From Mucilaginibacter sp. CSA2-8R (GTDB lineage: Bacteria; Bacteroidota; Bacteroidia; Sphingobacteriales; Sphingobacteriaceae): a DNA stretch of 64,000 nt. Numbering within the stretch: the first letter of the stretch is position 1; the number at the start of each line of letters is the position of its first letter. The stretch spans positions 4,898,001-4,962,000 of the forward strand of contig NZ_CP152389.1 of NCBI RefSeq assembly GCF_038806765.1. Reading direction: 5' to 3'. A program made the translations under genes and the position numbers. Under the pieces are notes generated by a model, which made no database searches, was not told the origin of the DNA, and saw nothing but the letters and a program-made list of their open reading frames with translations. Positions 27,427 to 35,722 of the stretch are shown here, piece after piece.

Positions 27427-30400
27427 ATGCACCGGATAAAAACTATACTTTTTACACTATTACTCCTATTAAATTTTGGCTGGGCATTTAGTGCTTACAG
27501 CCAATCAACGCCGGGGTTATGGCATGGCATTGAGCGTACCGTACGTTACAAGCCTGATGGCACTGATTTTATAATCAGCAACGGTACACGTCGCTTTAAC
27601 CGGGCTGTCTACGGCACTAACACCGCTTTCCGGATCGAGGCTGGCGATTTACCTGAATTTGCGCTTTACCTGCCGGGCATGGGCGGCAACTTAAGGTTAG
27701 GATTAATTAAAGGTAAAAACAGCAAATGGCTGATTAACGCTCAACATATTGAAGCCCGCTACCGGCCGGGCAGTATGCTATACATTATACAAGATTCTTT
27801 ATTAGGCCAAGGGACTTTGAGATTGCAATTGCTTGCTGCCGCAGGCAGTGAACACTTGATTTTAAAAGCTGACTTAACCGGAGTTGATGCTGACTTTAAA
27901 TTAATGTGGGTATATGGTGGCGCTACCGGAAAAAAATTCTCGCGCGATGGTGATATCGGCGCTGATCCCGAATCTTCATTTTACTTAAAACCAGAGTATT
28001 GCGAAAACAATGTTTATCAAGTATCAGGCAATACCTTCCGGCTCGGTTTTAAAGGCAAATCCACTACCGAAGCTACCCGTTACGAAAACGAACAAAGCCC
28101 CGCTAAACAAAATCAAACCATTATATCAAAAAACACCATCTCAGGTATATTCCCCAACTCAAGCATAATAAAACAGGCAGATGCTGCGCAACAAAGTTCG
28201 CCGTTAACTTTACTTAACTCATCGGCAGGCAGCCAGCCTGTAGTTTGCGGAGTTATTACTTATTTTCAGCAATCGTTATATTGGATGATTGGCCCTGGCC
28301 GAGCCGAAAATACCTATGCACAGATTGCCGGCCTGATACAGCAAGCTGAAGGCGCCCGGGTTAAATTAACTTTGCGCGTGCAGTTAAAAACCCCCGATCC
28401 TTACATTAACACCTTAGGCGGCGCACTTGCTATTGCAGCTGATGCCATTTGGGAAACACCATCTTACCTGCACGGTGCGGTGGCTTGGCGCATGCGGCTG
28501 CCTGCCTGGCGTGGTGCTTACGCGGCCGATGTACTAGGCTGGCATGACCGCGCCTTACAACATTTTAGCAGTTATGCCCAATCACAAATCCTTACGCCCG
28601 AAACAGGACCAATAGTTGCTGACACCGCCTTGCACTTAGCCCGGCAGCAGGAAAAACTGGGCAACGCTATGTTTAGTAGCGGTTACATCAGCCGCAACCC
28701 TGGCGGCGATATCCGCCCGCATCATTACGACATGAACCTGGTATTTATTGATCAGCTAATCAACCACTTTTACTGGACCGGCGACCTTAACCAGATAAAA
28801 AAGTTTTGGCCCACTATTAAACGACATTTAGATTGGGAAAAGCGAAACTTTGACCGTGATGGCGACGGCCTCTACGATGCTTATTGCTGCATTTGGGCCA
28901 GTGATGCGCTGCAATACAGCGGAGGCGGCGTAACTCACTCATCGGCTTATAATTACCGGGCAAACCTAATAGCTGCCCAACTGGCCCGCATTGCCGGCGA
29001 CGACCCGGCTCCGTATGCGCAAGAAGCTCAACATATTAAAAATGCCGTTGCCCAAAATTTGTGGATACCTAACACCGGAACTTACGCCGAGTTTAAAGAT
29101 CTTTTAGGCAACCGCCTCCTGCACACCTCGCCCGGCCTGTGGACCATTTACCACGCTATTGACGAAGGCCTGCCCAATGCCATGCAAGCTTACCAAAGCT
29201 TGCGCTACATAGACACTCAAATACCGCACATACCTGTTGTAGCCAAAGGGCTGACCGGCAATTATTATTTGCCTGCTACCACCAACTGGCTGCCCTACAC
29301 CTGGTCGTTAAACAACGTTGCCATGGCCGAAACCATGAATACCGCTTTGGCTTACTGGCAGGGCGGCCGTGCGGCCGACGCATTTACCCTGTGGAAAAGT
29401 GCATTGATAGAAAGCATGTACCTGGGCGCCAGTCCGGGCAACTTTCAGCAATTGTCTTTTTACGATGCCCAACGCGGCGAACTGTACCGCGACTTTGCCG
29501 ATCCTATAGGTGTTACCGCGCGTACCGTGGTTGAGGGGTTATTTGGCATCAAGCCCGATATGCTTCATCAGCAGCTTACTATTAAACCCGGCTTCCCCGC
29601 AGCCTGGAATTACGCCTCTTTGAAAACGCCCGACATTAACATTAACTTTTCGCGTACAGGTTTGATTGACAGCTATACCATCACATCAGCTTTACCTAAA
29701 CCGGCTGCACTAAATTTAGAATTAAACGCCCGATCGGTAAATATTGATCAGGTATTGGTAAACGGGCATCCGGTTAACTGGAACTGTATCACATCGGCAG
29801 TTGGTCAGCCTGCCATACGTATCGAAGCGGGGCGACAGCCGCAGTATAAGATTACGATTAAATGGAGTAATGAATATCCGGAAGCGGTAAGGCTATCAAC
29901 TAACTATGTGGCTAACCAAACATACCAGCAAACATTTGGCAAAGCATCTGTTGTTGCGGTAAATGACCCTCAGGCTATTTTGCAGGAAAGCAAAATGGTT
30001 AACAATTATATTAACTTTAAACTTAAGCCTAACCAGCGAGAACATACCTTTTTTGTGCAACTGAAACAGGGAGCGATGGTTTGGTGGCAACCTGTTAATT
30101 TTAAATCTTATATGCACCCGTTAGCTATTCAGTTTGCGGCACAACAAGAACCCAATCGTTTAAAATTCAATATCCATAATCTTGCATTTAACGGCACAGT
30201 TAGCGTTCAGGTTAATCCGGAAATCAGCACAAAATTTGAACAAACTGTCAGCTTAAACGGTAAGCCTAAGGACACACCGTTTAATATCGACGCTAAACAC
30301 TTAATTGCAGGCAGTAATCACCTCCGTATCACCTATCAGAAACTAACGATAGATACGACTATCATTAACTGGAACATCAGCGCCTCAAAACCTGGAAATA

Positions 30401-31122
30401 TGCGTACGGTTGATATAGGAGCCCATTTCAACGACGACATTAAACACCTATTTATCAACCAGTATTTGTTGCCAAGGCCGCAGAGCGTTACCCTGCAACT
30501 GCCCACTCAAGGTATAGGTAACTGGTGCTACCCGCTCACTACCGCTAATATTGACGACAGTGGCTTACGCAAAGCTGCCGGGATGCAAAACCGTTTCGAA
30601 ACATCACAGCATATTGTTTTTGCTACACCCGGCAACACCGGTAAAAATATAGCTTTTACCTCTCAATGGGATAATTACCCACGTAGCGTTCAAGTACAGT
30701 TAAGCGGCTCGGCGTCTCATGCTTACTTGTTAATGGCCGGCTCCACTAACCCGATGCAAAGCCGCTTAATTAACGCTCAAATTACAGTAACGTATGCAGA
30801 TGGCGATAAAGAAGTACTACAACTTAAAAACCCTGAAAACTGGTGCCCTATTGAGCAGGATTATGATGATGACGGCTTTGCCTTTAACCCCGGCATAACC
30901 AAACCATTGAGGGTTTATTTAAAAACAGGAATTACTTCGGTAAACAGCAAAGAATATACGACCATAAAAGGTTATACCAACAAAGCAATTGATGGTGGTG
31001 CTGCCACTGTATTAGATGTCGTCCTCAATCCAGACAAAAAGCTAAAAAGTCTTGAACTTAACACCGTAGCTAATGATGTGGTAGTTGGCTTGATGGGTAT
31101 CACACTTGTTAATGGTCAGTAA
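27427..31122 (+). CDS. Large exported DUF4450 protein with six-hairpin glycosidase-like core
   Basis: A 1231-residue protein with signal peptide ending FSAYSQS. Residues about 30-330 (LWHGIERTVRYKPDGTDFII, ISNGTRRFNRAVYGTNTAF) match my memory of DUF4450, a beta-sandwich found at the start of Bacteroidota glycosidase-like proteins. Residues about 335-735 look like an (alpha/alpha)6 barrel, with ADAIWETPSYLHGAVAWRMR, DRDGDGLYDAYCCIWASDAL and SSAYNYRANLIAAQLA. The last 490 residues are beta-rich accessory domains. It is divergent from the fasciclin/SusCD operon and close to PL11 genes, so it may remove side chains from rhamnogalacturonan. Catalytic residues and substrate are not assigned. Confidence 0.75.
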   Translation: MHRIKTILFTLLLLLNFGWAFSAYSQSTPGLWHGIERTVRYKPDGTDFIISNGTRRFNRAVYGTNTAFRIEAGDLPEFALYLPGMGGNLRLGLIKGKNSKWLINAQHIEARYRPGSMLYIIQDSLLGQGTLRLQLLAAAGSEHLILKADLTGVDADFKLMWVYGGATGKKFSRDGDIGADPESSFYLKPEYCENNVYQVSGNTFRLGFKGKSTTEATRYENEQSPAKQNQTIISKNTISGIFPNSSIIKQADAAQQSSPLTLLNSSAGSQPVVCGVITYFQQSLYWMIGPGRAENTYAQIAGLIQQAEGARVKLTLRVQLKTPDPYINTLGGALAIAADAIWETPSYLHGAVAWRMRLPAWRGAYAADVLGWHDRALQHFSSYAQSQILTPETGPIVADTALHLARQQEKLGNAMFSSGYISRNPGGDIRPHHYDMNLVFIDQLINHFYWTGDLNQIKKFWPTIKRHLDWEKRNFDRDGDGLYDAYCCIWASDALQYSGGGVTHSSAYNYRANLIAAQLARIAGDDPAPYAQEAQHIKNAVAQNLWIPNTGTYAEFKDLLGNRLLHTSPGLWTIYHAIDEGLPNAMQAYQSLRYIDTQIPHIPVVAKGLTGNYYLPATTNWLPYTWSLNNVAMAETMNTALAYWQGGRAADAFTLWKSALIESMYLGASPGNFQQLSFYDAQRGELYRDFADPIGVTARTVVEGLFGIKPDMLHQQLTIKPGFPAAWNYASLKTPDININFSRTGLIDSYTITSALPKPAALNLELNARSVNIDQVLVNGHPVNWNCITSAVGQPAIRIEAGRQPQYKITIKWSNEYPEAVRLSTNYVANQTYQQTFGKASVVAVNDPQAILQESKMVNNYINFKLKPNQREHTFFVQLKQGAMVWWQPVNFKSYMHPLAIQFAAQQEPNRLKFNIHNLAFNGTVSVQVNPEISTKFEQTVSLNGKPKDTPFNIDAKHLIAGSNHLRITYQKLTIDTTIINWNISASKPGNMRTVDIGAHFNDDIKHLFINQYLLPRPQSVTLQLPTQGIGNWCYPLTTANIDDSGLRKAAGMQNRFETSQHIVFATPGNTGKNIAFTSQWDNYPRSVQVQLSGSASHAYLLMAGSTNPMQSRLINAQITVTYADGDKEVLQLKNPENWCPIEQDYDDDGFAFNPGITKPLRVYLKTGITSVNSKEYTTIKGYTNKAIDGGAATVLDVVLNPDKKLKSLELNTVANDVVVGLMGITLVNGQ

Positions 31123-31512
31123 GATATTGAAAGTTCTGCTTTGCAAATTATTCACGCTGATAACAACTCACAAAAAGACGATTTTGAAGGGTTGATATAC
31201 AATGCTCTTTAACAACCAAATTTTAATTTTTGATCAGTATTGCAATAAAACATGACGTTTTTAACCACTGACACCTATAAGGAGCAATGTTTAATTTAAG
31301 CGTGTAAGGTCAGTGTAAATTACCTTCTTTAATAAAACGATAAATTTAATGGTAGTAAACAGTGCTATTTTAACTATTTGTTTAGTATACACTTATGCAT
31401 TTAAGAAATTTACAAATCTTCAATGAGTATAAATTTTTTATTTGTAAATTATATTTTTTGCCTAAATTGCATAAAAAAAGAGGTTTACTTAACACTTTAA
31501 TAATCTACCACT
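31123..31512. other. 390-base intergenic region with an 11-bp inverted repeat
   Basis: Very AT-rich stretch between the DUF4450 gene and a 49-residue ORF. I see no coding sequence in it. Its only clear structure is the inverted repeat at 31407-31450, described separately. No hairpin with T run is seen directly after the DUF4450 gene. Confidence 0.5.
31407..31450. repeat. 11-bp perfect inverted repeat upstream of small membrane ORF
   Basis: AATTTACAAAT (31407-31417) and its exact reverse complement ATTTGTAAATT (31440-31450), separated by 22 bases and ending 62 bases before the start codon of the 49-residue ORF. The arms lie where an operator would be expected. Confidence 0.5.
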
Positions 31513-31662
31513 ATGAAGGCCCTATCAAACGAACTTAGCTCACAAAACCTGCAACCAAAAGGCCAACAAAATAATTACTATTTGTGGGCTATGCTGCTTT
31601 TAACTGTGTTGCTGGCAGGCGTTGCTTACTACGACAAATTTGTCACTGGTTTAATTAACTAA
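31513..31662 (+). CDS. 49-residue single-pass membrane peptide
   Basis: ATG at 31513 to TAA at 31660-31662. The first 23 residues are polar and glutamine/asparagine-rich (MKALSNELSSQNLQPKGQQ, then NNYY). One hydrophobic helix follows (LWAMLLLTVLLAGVAYY), then a short DKFVTGLIN tail. Signs that it is real are a helix of membrane length, a candidate operator upstream, and a good terminator 24 bases after the stop. I do not recognise the family. A role as a small membrane regulator or stress peptide would be a guess. Confidence 0.6.
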   Translation: MKALSNELSSQNLQPKGQQNNYYLWAMLLLTVLLAGVAYYDKFVTGLIN

Positions 31663-31685
31663 GCCCTACATTAACTCATCATATT

Positions 31686-31730
31686 AACCCATAAATCGGA
31701 TGTTCATTATTCCGGTTTTGGGTTATTTTT
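31686..31730 (+). terminator. Terminator after the 49-residue membrane peptide
   Basis: Stem 31686-31700 with 31711-31724 (AACCCA outer arm, CGGA/TCCG inner arm, one bulged T and one wobble pair), then ATTTTTG. It isolates the small ORF as its own transcription unit. Confidence 0.7.
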
Positions 31731-31856
31731 GTTTATAGCAGTTTGTAATCGCATACGTTGATTAACTCCTTAACTGCGATCTTTTTCCTATCAAAGCGTC
31801 TGCGCTACTTGCAATTACCATAAAATTTTACTTACTTTGAAACAAAAAGTACTTTT

Positions 31857-32513
31857 GTGGAAGAAAGTAAATTACACGAAGATTTAGCCTCTATACGCAA
31901 TATGATGGAGCGCTCGTCCAGGTTTTTATCCCTGAGCGGTTTATCGGGCGTTATGTGCGGTATTTATGCACTCATTGGGGCAGCTTTGGCCTACGCCGTT
32001 ATTTATCAACCCTTTAGCTTATCCGGCTACCGTGATTATAGCCAAGGCGACCATTACACCATGGCGGATACTTCGGTTATTTTATTCACACCTATTGTAG
32101 CTCAATTGCTGTTTATAGCATTCAGCGTTTTAACAGCATCATTAGTTACCGTATACATGTTAACCCGACGCAAAGCTAAAAAGCAAGGCCAGGTTTTGTG
32201 GGGCAAATCCAGCAAAACATTTGTTTTTCAAATATGCGTTCCGCTGCTTACGGGTGGCATGTTTATATTAATTATGCTTACCCGTGGTTATATCGGCATT
32301 GTTTCGCCGGCTTGCCTGGCATTTTACGGCTTAGCCTTGGTAGCAGCCAGTGCATACACCTATACCGATATTAGGAACCTCGGCCTTTGCGAAATTGCAC
32401 TTGGTATTGTTGCAGCAATTTTTCCGGGTTACGGCCTGTTATTTTGGGCACTCGGTTTTGGAGCATTACATATTATTTATGGCACTTTATTGTATTCTAA
32501 GTACGACGGGTGA
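31857..32513 (+). CDS. Four- to six-pass inner-membrane protein paired with a winged-helix regulator
   Basis: 218 residues from a GTG at 31857. The amphipathic N-terminus (EESKLHEDLASIRNMMERSS) is followed by hydrophobic segments: GLSGVMCGIYALIGAALAYA, then a LFIAFSVLTASLVTVYML segment, then ICVPLLTGGMFILIMLT, a SPACLAFYGLALVAASAY segment, and a C-terminal ALGIVAAIFPGYGLLFWALG stretch. A TACTTTTG sequence ends on the first base of the GTG, so it is probably not the promoter. The stop overlaps the next start (GTGA), and the membrane protein may therefore control or sense for the DNA-binding partner. Family not named. Confidence 0.75.
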   Translation: MEESKLHEDLASIRNMMERSSRFLSLSGLSGVMCGIYALIGAALAYAVIYQPFSLSGYRDYSQGDHYTMADTSVILFTPIVAQLLFIAFSVLTASLVTVYMLTRRKAKKQGQVLWGKSSKTFVFQICVPLLTGGMFILIMLTRGYIGIVSPACLAFYGLALVAASAYTYTDIRNLGLCEIALGIVAAIFPGYGLLFWALGFGALHIIYGTLLYSKYDG

Positions 32514-32812
32514 AAGTTGATTTTAACAAACTGGATAAAGCCTTTGAGAACCGGGTAAGGCTGCAAATTATGAGTGTGCTCATGGTAAATGACAACTACG
32601 ACTTTACCTCGCTCAAAGAACTGCTGGAAGTAACCGACGGCAACTTAGCATCAAACCTTAAAGCACTTGAAAAGGAAGAATATATTAATATTCAAAAAAG
32701 CTTTATCGGCCGTAAACCAAATACCAACTATCAGGCATCAGATAAAGGGCGTAAGGCCTTCCAAGAACATTTAGCAGCATTAGAGCAACTCATTCAACAA
32801 CAGAAGAAGTAA
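32510..32812 (+). CDS. Winged-helix transcriptional regulator (MarR/ArsR-like, 100 aa)
   Basis: A 100-residue protein from a GTG that overlaps the preceding stop by four bases. It has a single winged-helix domain: RVRLQIMSVLMVNDNYDF (helix 1), TSLKELLEVTDGNLASNLKA (helix-turn-helix), LEKEEYINIQKSFIGRKP (beta wing), and a C-terminal dimerisation helix. This is the compact repressor type often encoded with a membrane protein in Bacteroidota. Targets are unknown, but a palindrome lies 53 bases downstream of its stop. Confidence 0.85.
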   Translation: MKVDFNKLDKAFENRVRLQIMSVLMVNDNYDFTSLKELLEVTDGNLASNLKALEKEEYINIQKSFIGRKPNTNYQASDKGRKAFQEHLAALEQLIQQQKK

Positions 32813-32864
32813 TTTATCAATGCGGTTACCACAAATGTTATCAACATATTAAATTTAAAAATAT

Positions 32865-32918
32865 CCGGTATACCGATTTGGTTTTTGGTATAAATAGTAA
32901 CTATATTTGTTTATACCG
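32865..32918. repeat. GGTATA repeats around a promoter
   Basis: CGGTATACCG (32866-32875) is a perfect 10-base palindrome. A further GGTATA lies at 32887-32892 and TATACCG at 32912-32918. The copies cover the -33 and -7 elements of the promoter at 32877-32909, so a repressor binding here would block it. Confidence 0.5.
32877..32909 (+). promoter_or_regulatory. Bacteroidota-type promoter for the 61-aa ORF
   Basis: TTTG (32877-32880), 21-base spacer, TATATTTG (32902-32909). This fits the TTG-N17-23-TAnnTTTG consensus of Bacteroidota primary sigma factor and is the best full promoter I found in the window. The start codon follows 24 bases after the -7 box. Confidence 0.65.
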
Positions 32919-32933
32919 CTAAACAGTAATCCT

Positions 32934-33119
32934 ATGAGCCGCGAAATAATTGAATTTTCAGACTTGATTGATGAGCAATTCGAGCCTGTTGCTGCCAGCA
33001 CTGCTGATTTTTGGCCTGCTGTAATGCATTGGTTTGCCAACCCTGCTCCTAAAGCAAATGCTTCAGATCACCTTTCTGAAACGGTGATAGACCAATTAGG
33101 GGAGATCAAAATTGCCTGA
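32934..33119 (+). CDS. 61-residue hypothetical acidic protein
   Basis: Start at ATG 32934 (MSREIIEFSDLIDEQFEPVA); the frame extends upstream, but the promoter -7 box at 32902-32909 falls inside that extension, so the later start is right. It is a short soluble protein with no transmembrane segment and no known motif. The middle is tryptophan-containing (DFWPAVMHWFANP). Its own promoter with palindromic overlap suggests regulated expression. Function unknown. Confidence 0.55.
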   Translation: MSREIIEFSDLIDEQFEPVAASTADFWPAVMHWFANPAPKANASDHLSETVIDQLGEIKIA

Positions 33120-33174
33120 CTGCTTTTACAAGGCTAAATTTAATATGCCTTAAGGTATACAACAGGCTATTGCT

Positions 33175-33182
33175 TAACTTTG
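33175..33182 (+). promoter_or_regulatory. -7 box very close to the rlmD start
   Basis: TAACTTTG ends only seven bases before the rlmD ATG, which would make the transcript leaderless or nearly so. No TTG at -33 distance. Confidence 0.35.
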
Positions 33183-33189
33183 CAGCCTG

Positions 33190-34662
33190 ATGAGAAAAGG
33201 TGCTCCCAACAAGCAGTTCGAAAACGTAACTGTAATTGATATAGCCGAAGAAGGCAAAGGTGTAGGCAAAGCCGAAGATTTTGTGCTGTTTATTGAAAAA
33301 GCTGTACCCGGCGATGTGGTAGACGTAGAGGTTTACCGTAAAAAGAAAAACTTTGGCGAAGCAAAAATCATAGGTCTCAAGCAGCCTTCCGAACATCGCA
33401 CCGAACCTTTTTGTGAGCACTTTGGCACCTGCGGCGGCTGCAAATGGCAGCACATGACTTATGAGGCGCAACTGCAATTTAAACAGAAAGCAGTTACCGA
33501 TGCCTTAAGCCGCCTGGCTAAAGTTGATATTTCGCATACACTGCCAATCGTACCCTCTCCGGCCGACCGTTACTACCGCAACAAACTCGAATATACTTTC
33601 AGCAACAAACGCTGGTTAAACGATGGCGAAAACCGGACCGATGATCCTATTGAGATGAGCGCGCTGGGTTTCCATATTCCGGGCCGGTTTGATAAAATAT
33701 TGGATATAAACCATTGTTACCTGCAGGCAGATCCATCTAACAATATCCGTTTAAAAATCCGCGATTATGCCCGCCAGCTTCAGATGAGCTTTTATGACAT
33801 TAAGGCCCATACCGGCGCCTTACGTAATTTAATTATTCGCACATCATCTACTGGCGAGTTGATGGTGATAGTGGTGTTTGCTTATGCTACCGAAGACGAG
33901 GTAAGTAGTTTGATGGGATACGTAGAGCGAGAGTTTCCGCAAATTACTTCGTTACTGTATATCCTTAATCAAAAAAAGAACGATACCATTTTTGACCAGG
34001 AGGTCGTGGCCTGGAAAGGCCCCGAATATATTCATGAGCGCATGAATGATATTCAGTTTAGGATAGGGCCTAAATCATTTTATCAAACTAATGCCATACA
34101 GGCACAACGGCTATACGAAATTGCCCGCGATTTTGCCGGCTTTAAAGGCACTGAGTTGGTGTACGATTTATATACCGGGGCTGGCACCATTGCCAACTTT
34201 GTGGCCGGCCATGTGCGCGAGGTAATTGGCGTTGAGTACGTACCGCAGGCTATTGAAGATGCCAAGGTAAACTCAACCATCAATAACATCGGCAACACAA
34301 AATTTTATGCTGGAGATATGAAAGACGTGCTGAACGCCGACTTTGTAAGCCAGCATGGCAAGCCTGACGTTATTATTACCGACCCGCCGCGTGCCGGCAT
34401 GCACGCCGATGTAGTGGAGCGCTTAATGGAGATTGAGGCCCCCAAAATTGTGTACGTAAGTTGCAATGCGTCTACACAAGCCCGCGACCTGATCGTGTTA
34501 AAAAACAAGTATAATGTTACCCAGATACAGCCGGTAGATATGTTTCCGCATACGCAACATGTAGAAAACGTGGTACTGCTTGAATTAAAAGACCTATCGG
34601 AGTTTACGCTGCCGCTAACAGAACAACAACCCGAGGCTAACACCGAACAATTAGCTAATTAA
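33190..34662 (+). CDS. rlmD: 23S rRNA (uracil-C5)-methyltransferase, RlmD/RumA type
   Basis: 490 residues. The order is a TRAM RNA-binding domain (residues about 10-70), an iron-sulphur motif CEHFGTCGGCKWQ (C-x5-C-x2-C) with a fourth cysteine likely in DINHCYLQ, and a SAM-dependent methyltransferase domain. The last shows a VYDLYTGAGTIANF SAM site, the DPPRAGMH motif and the catalytic cysteine in YVSCNASTQARDL. It makes 5-methyluridine in 23S rRNA (or a related position; Bacteroidota often encode several paralogues). A six-base gap to the next gene suggests co-transcription. Confidence 0.93.
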   Translation: MRKGAPNKQFENVTVIDIAEEGKGVGKAEDFVLFIEKAVPGDVVDVEVYRKKKNFGEAKIIGLKQPSEHRTEPFCEHFGTCGGCKWQHMTYEAQLQFKQKAVTDALSRLAKVDISHTLPIVPSPADRYYRNKLEYTFSNKRWLNDGENRTDDPIEMSALGFHIPGRFDKILDINHCYLQADPSNNIRLKIRDYARQLQMSFYDIKAHTGALRNLIIRTSSTGELMVIVVFAYATEDEVSSLMGYVEREFPQITSLLYILNQKKNDTIFDQEVVAWKGPEYIHERMNDIQFRIGPKSFYQTNAIQAQRLYEIARDFAGFKGTELVYDLYTGAGTIANFVAGHVREVIGVEYVPQAIEDAKVNSTINNIGNTKFYAGDMKDVLNADFVSQHGKPDVIITDPPRAGMHADVVERLMEIEAPKIVYVSCNASTQARDLIVLKNKYNVTQIQPVDMFPHTQHVENVVLLELKDLSEFTLPLTEQQPEANTEQLAN

Positions 34663-34668
34663 AGCAAC

Positions 34669-35058
34669 ATGAATCCAGAAGAATTATTAAACGATAATAA
34701 CAATCAAAAAAAAGACAGCCCGCTAAGGAGTTTGGAGATTGACCTGCGTTTATACAGCGAGTCAATACGCGAAATAGCGGTTGAAATTATGGTTGAGGGC
34801 TTATCAGGCTATCCTATTTTTGTTGCTCACCAGCACGAGGTAAAACTTGGCGAAATGATACTGGATAAAGAAGAACTGAATACCGATTGGAACATCCATG
34901 CTTCGACGCTGGAGGAATTTGTGGAGAAAGGTATTATTAAACAAGAGTTGAAGCAGCGCTTTATAGATAACTACAAAAACCCTCACGAGTTTATGTGTGT
35001 GTTTACCATTGTTCCGGAAGGTGCTAACTTTGTATTTTTTCCGTACGGCAGAGAATAA
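34669..35058 (+). CDS. Conserved hypothetical cytoplasmic protein (129 aa)
   Basis: 129 residues, six bases after rlmD, so in one operon. No signal peptide or membrane segment. It is acidic, with an alpha/beta pattern: SLEIDLRLYSESIREIAVEI, then YPIFVAHQHEVKLGEMI, and a C-terminal MCVFTIVPEGANFVFFPYGR strand pair. It looks like a protein conserved in Bacteroidota of unknown role; I know no function for it. Confidence 0.75.
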   Translation: MNPEELLNDNNNQKKDSPLRSLEIDLRLYSESIREIAVEIMVEGLSGYPIFVAHQHEVKLGEMILDKEELNTDWNIHASTLEEFVEKGIIKQELKQRFIDNYKNPHEFMCVFTIVPEGANFVFFPYGRE

Positions 35059-35061
35059 TTA

Positions 35062-35069
35062 TATCTTTG
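35062..35069 (+). promoter_or_regulatory. Candidate -7 box upstream of PRTase gene
   Basis: TATCTTTG matches TAnnTTTG four bases after the preceding stop codon and 73 bases before the PRTase start. No -33 TTG at correct spacing. Confidence 0.4.
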
Positions 35070-35142
35070 ACCGAAGTATTATTTATAGCTAATAGATTAA
35101 CTATTTAACTTATACATACTACCTGTTAAAACCTGATTTGCC

Positions 35143-35649
35143 ATGCCCGATAAGCTTTTAATTCTGAACCATCAGCAAATACAACAAAAACTTGATCGTA
35201 TTGCTTACCAGATACTGGAAGATAATTTAGAGGAGCAGGAAATTGTACTGGCAGGTATCATTCCGCAGGGCAGCGTTATTGCCCGGCGCTTAAAGCAAAT
35301 ACTGGATAATATTGCACCGTTTAAAAGTACGCTGCTCAATATCGAGATTGATAAAAATAGCAGTACGTTGCAATTCAAAACCGACACTGATCTCAGCACC
35401 TGTAGCAATAAGGTGGTTATTTTAGTTGATGATGTTTTAAACAGCGGCAAAACATTGGCCTATGGCTTCGGGGTATTTATAGATGTGCCGCTCAAAAAAC
35501 TACGCACCGTGGTATTGGTTGATCGCAATCATAAAAATTTCCCGGTAAGTACCGATTTTTCAGGCATCGCGTTATCTACTGTACTTAAAGATCACGTATA
35601 TGTTTCGCTTGATGAAAAGGGTAAAGAAGACGCCGTATTTTTAGGATAA
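35143..35649 (+). CDS. Phosphoribosyltransferase-family protein (PyrR-like)
   Basis: 168 residues with the type I PRTase PRPP-binding loop VVILVDDVLNSGKTL at about residues 89-103 and an upstream AGIIPQGSVIARRL loop that would bind pyrophosphate. Length and order fit PyrR or a small uracil/purine PRTase. PyrR regulates pyrimidine genes and has weak uracil PRTase activity, but no pyr genes are nearby, so the specific role is uncertain. A terminator hairpin follows at 35671. Confidence 0.85.
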   Translation: MPDKLLILNHQQIQQKLDRIAYQILEDNLEEQEIVLAGIIPQGSVIARRLKQILDNIAPFKSTLLNIEIDKNSSTLQFKTDTDLSTCSNKVVILVDDVLNSGKTLAYGFGVFIDVPLKKLRTVVLVDRNHKNFPVSTDFSGIALSTVLKDHVYVSLDEKGKEDAVFLG

Positions 35650-35670
35650 CAAACCACAAATATTTTAAAT

Positions 35671-35706
35671 AAAACAGCCTGTCGCTTGAAAACGGCAGGC
35701 TGTTTT
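35671..35706. terminator. Bidirectional terminator between PRTase and DUF5686 genes
   Basis: Stem AAAACAGCCTG-CG (35671-35684) with CG-CAGGCTGTTTT (35693-35706) with one mismatch and an eight-base loop. The outer A/T pairs supply a T run on both strands, and the flanking genes converge. Confidence 0.8.
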
Positions 35707-35722
35707 CATGAGGTATCCCTTC

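Noticed and set aside
31850-31857. TACTTTTG -7-like box
   Set aside because: Its last base is the first base of the GTG start, so it cannot serve this start codon. A later start would cut a conserved-looking amphipathic helix.
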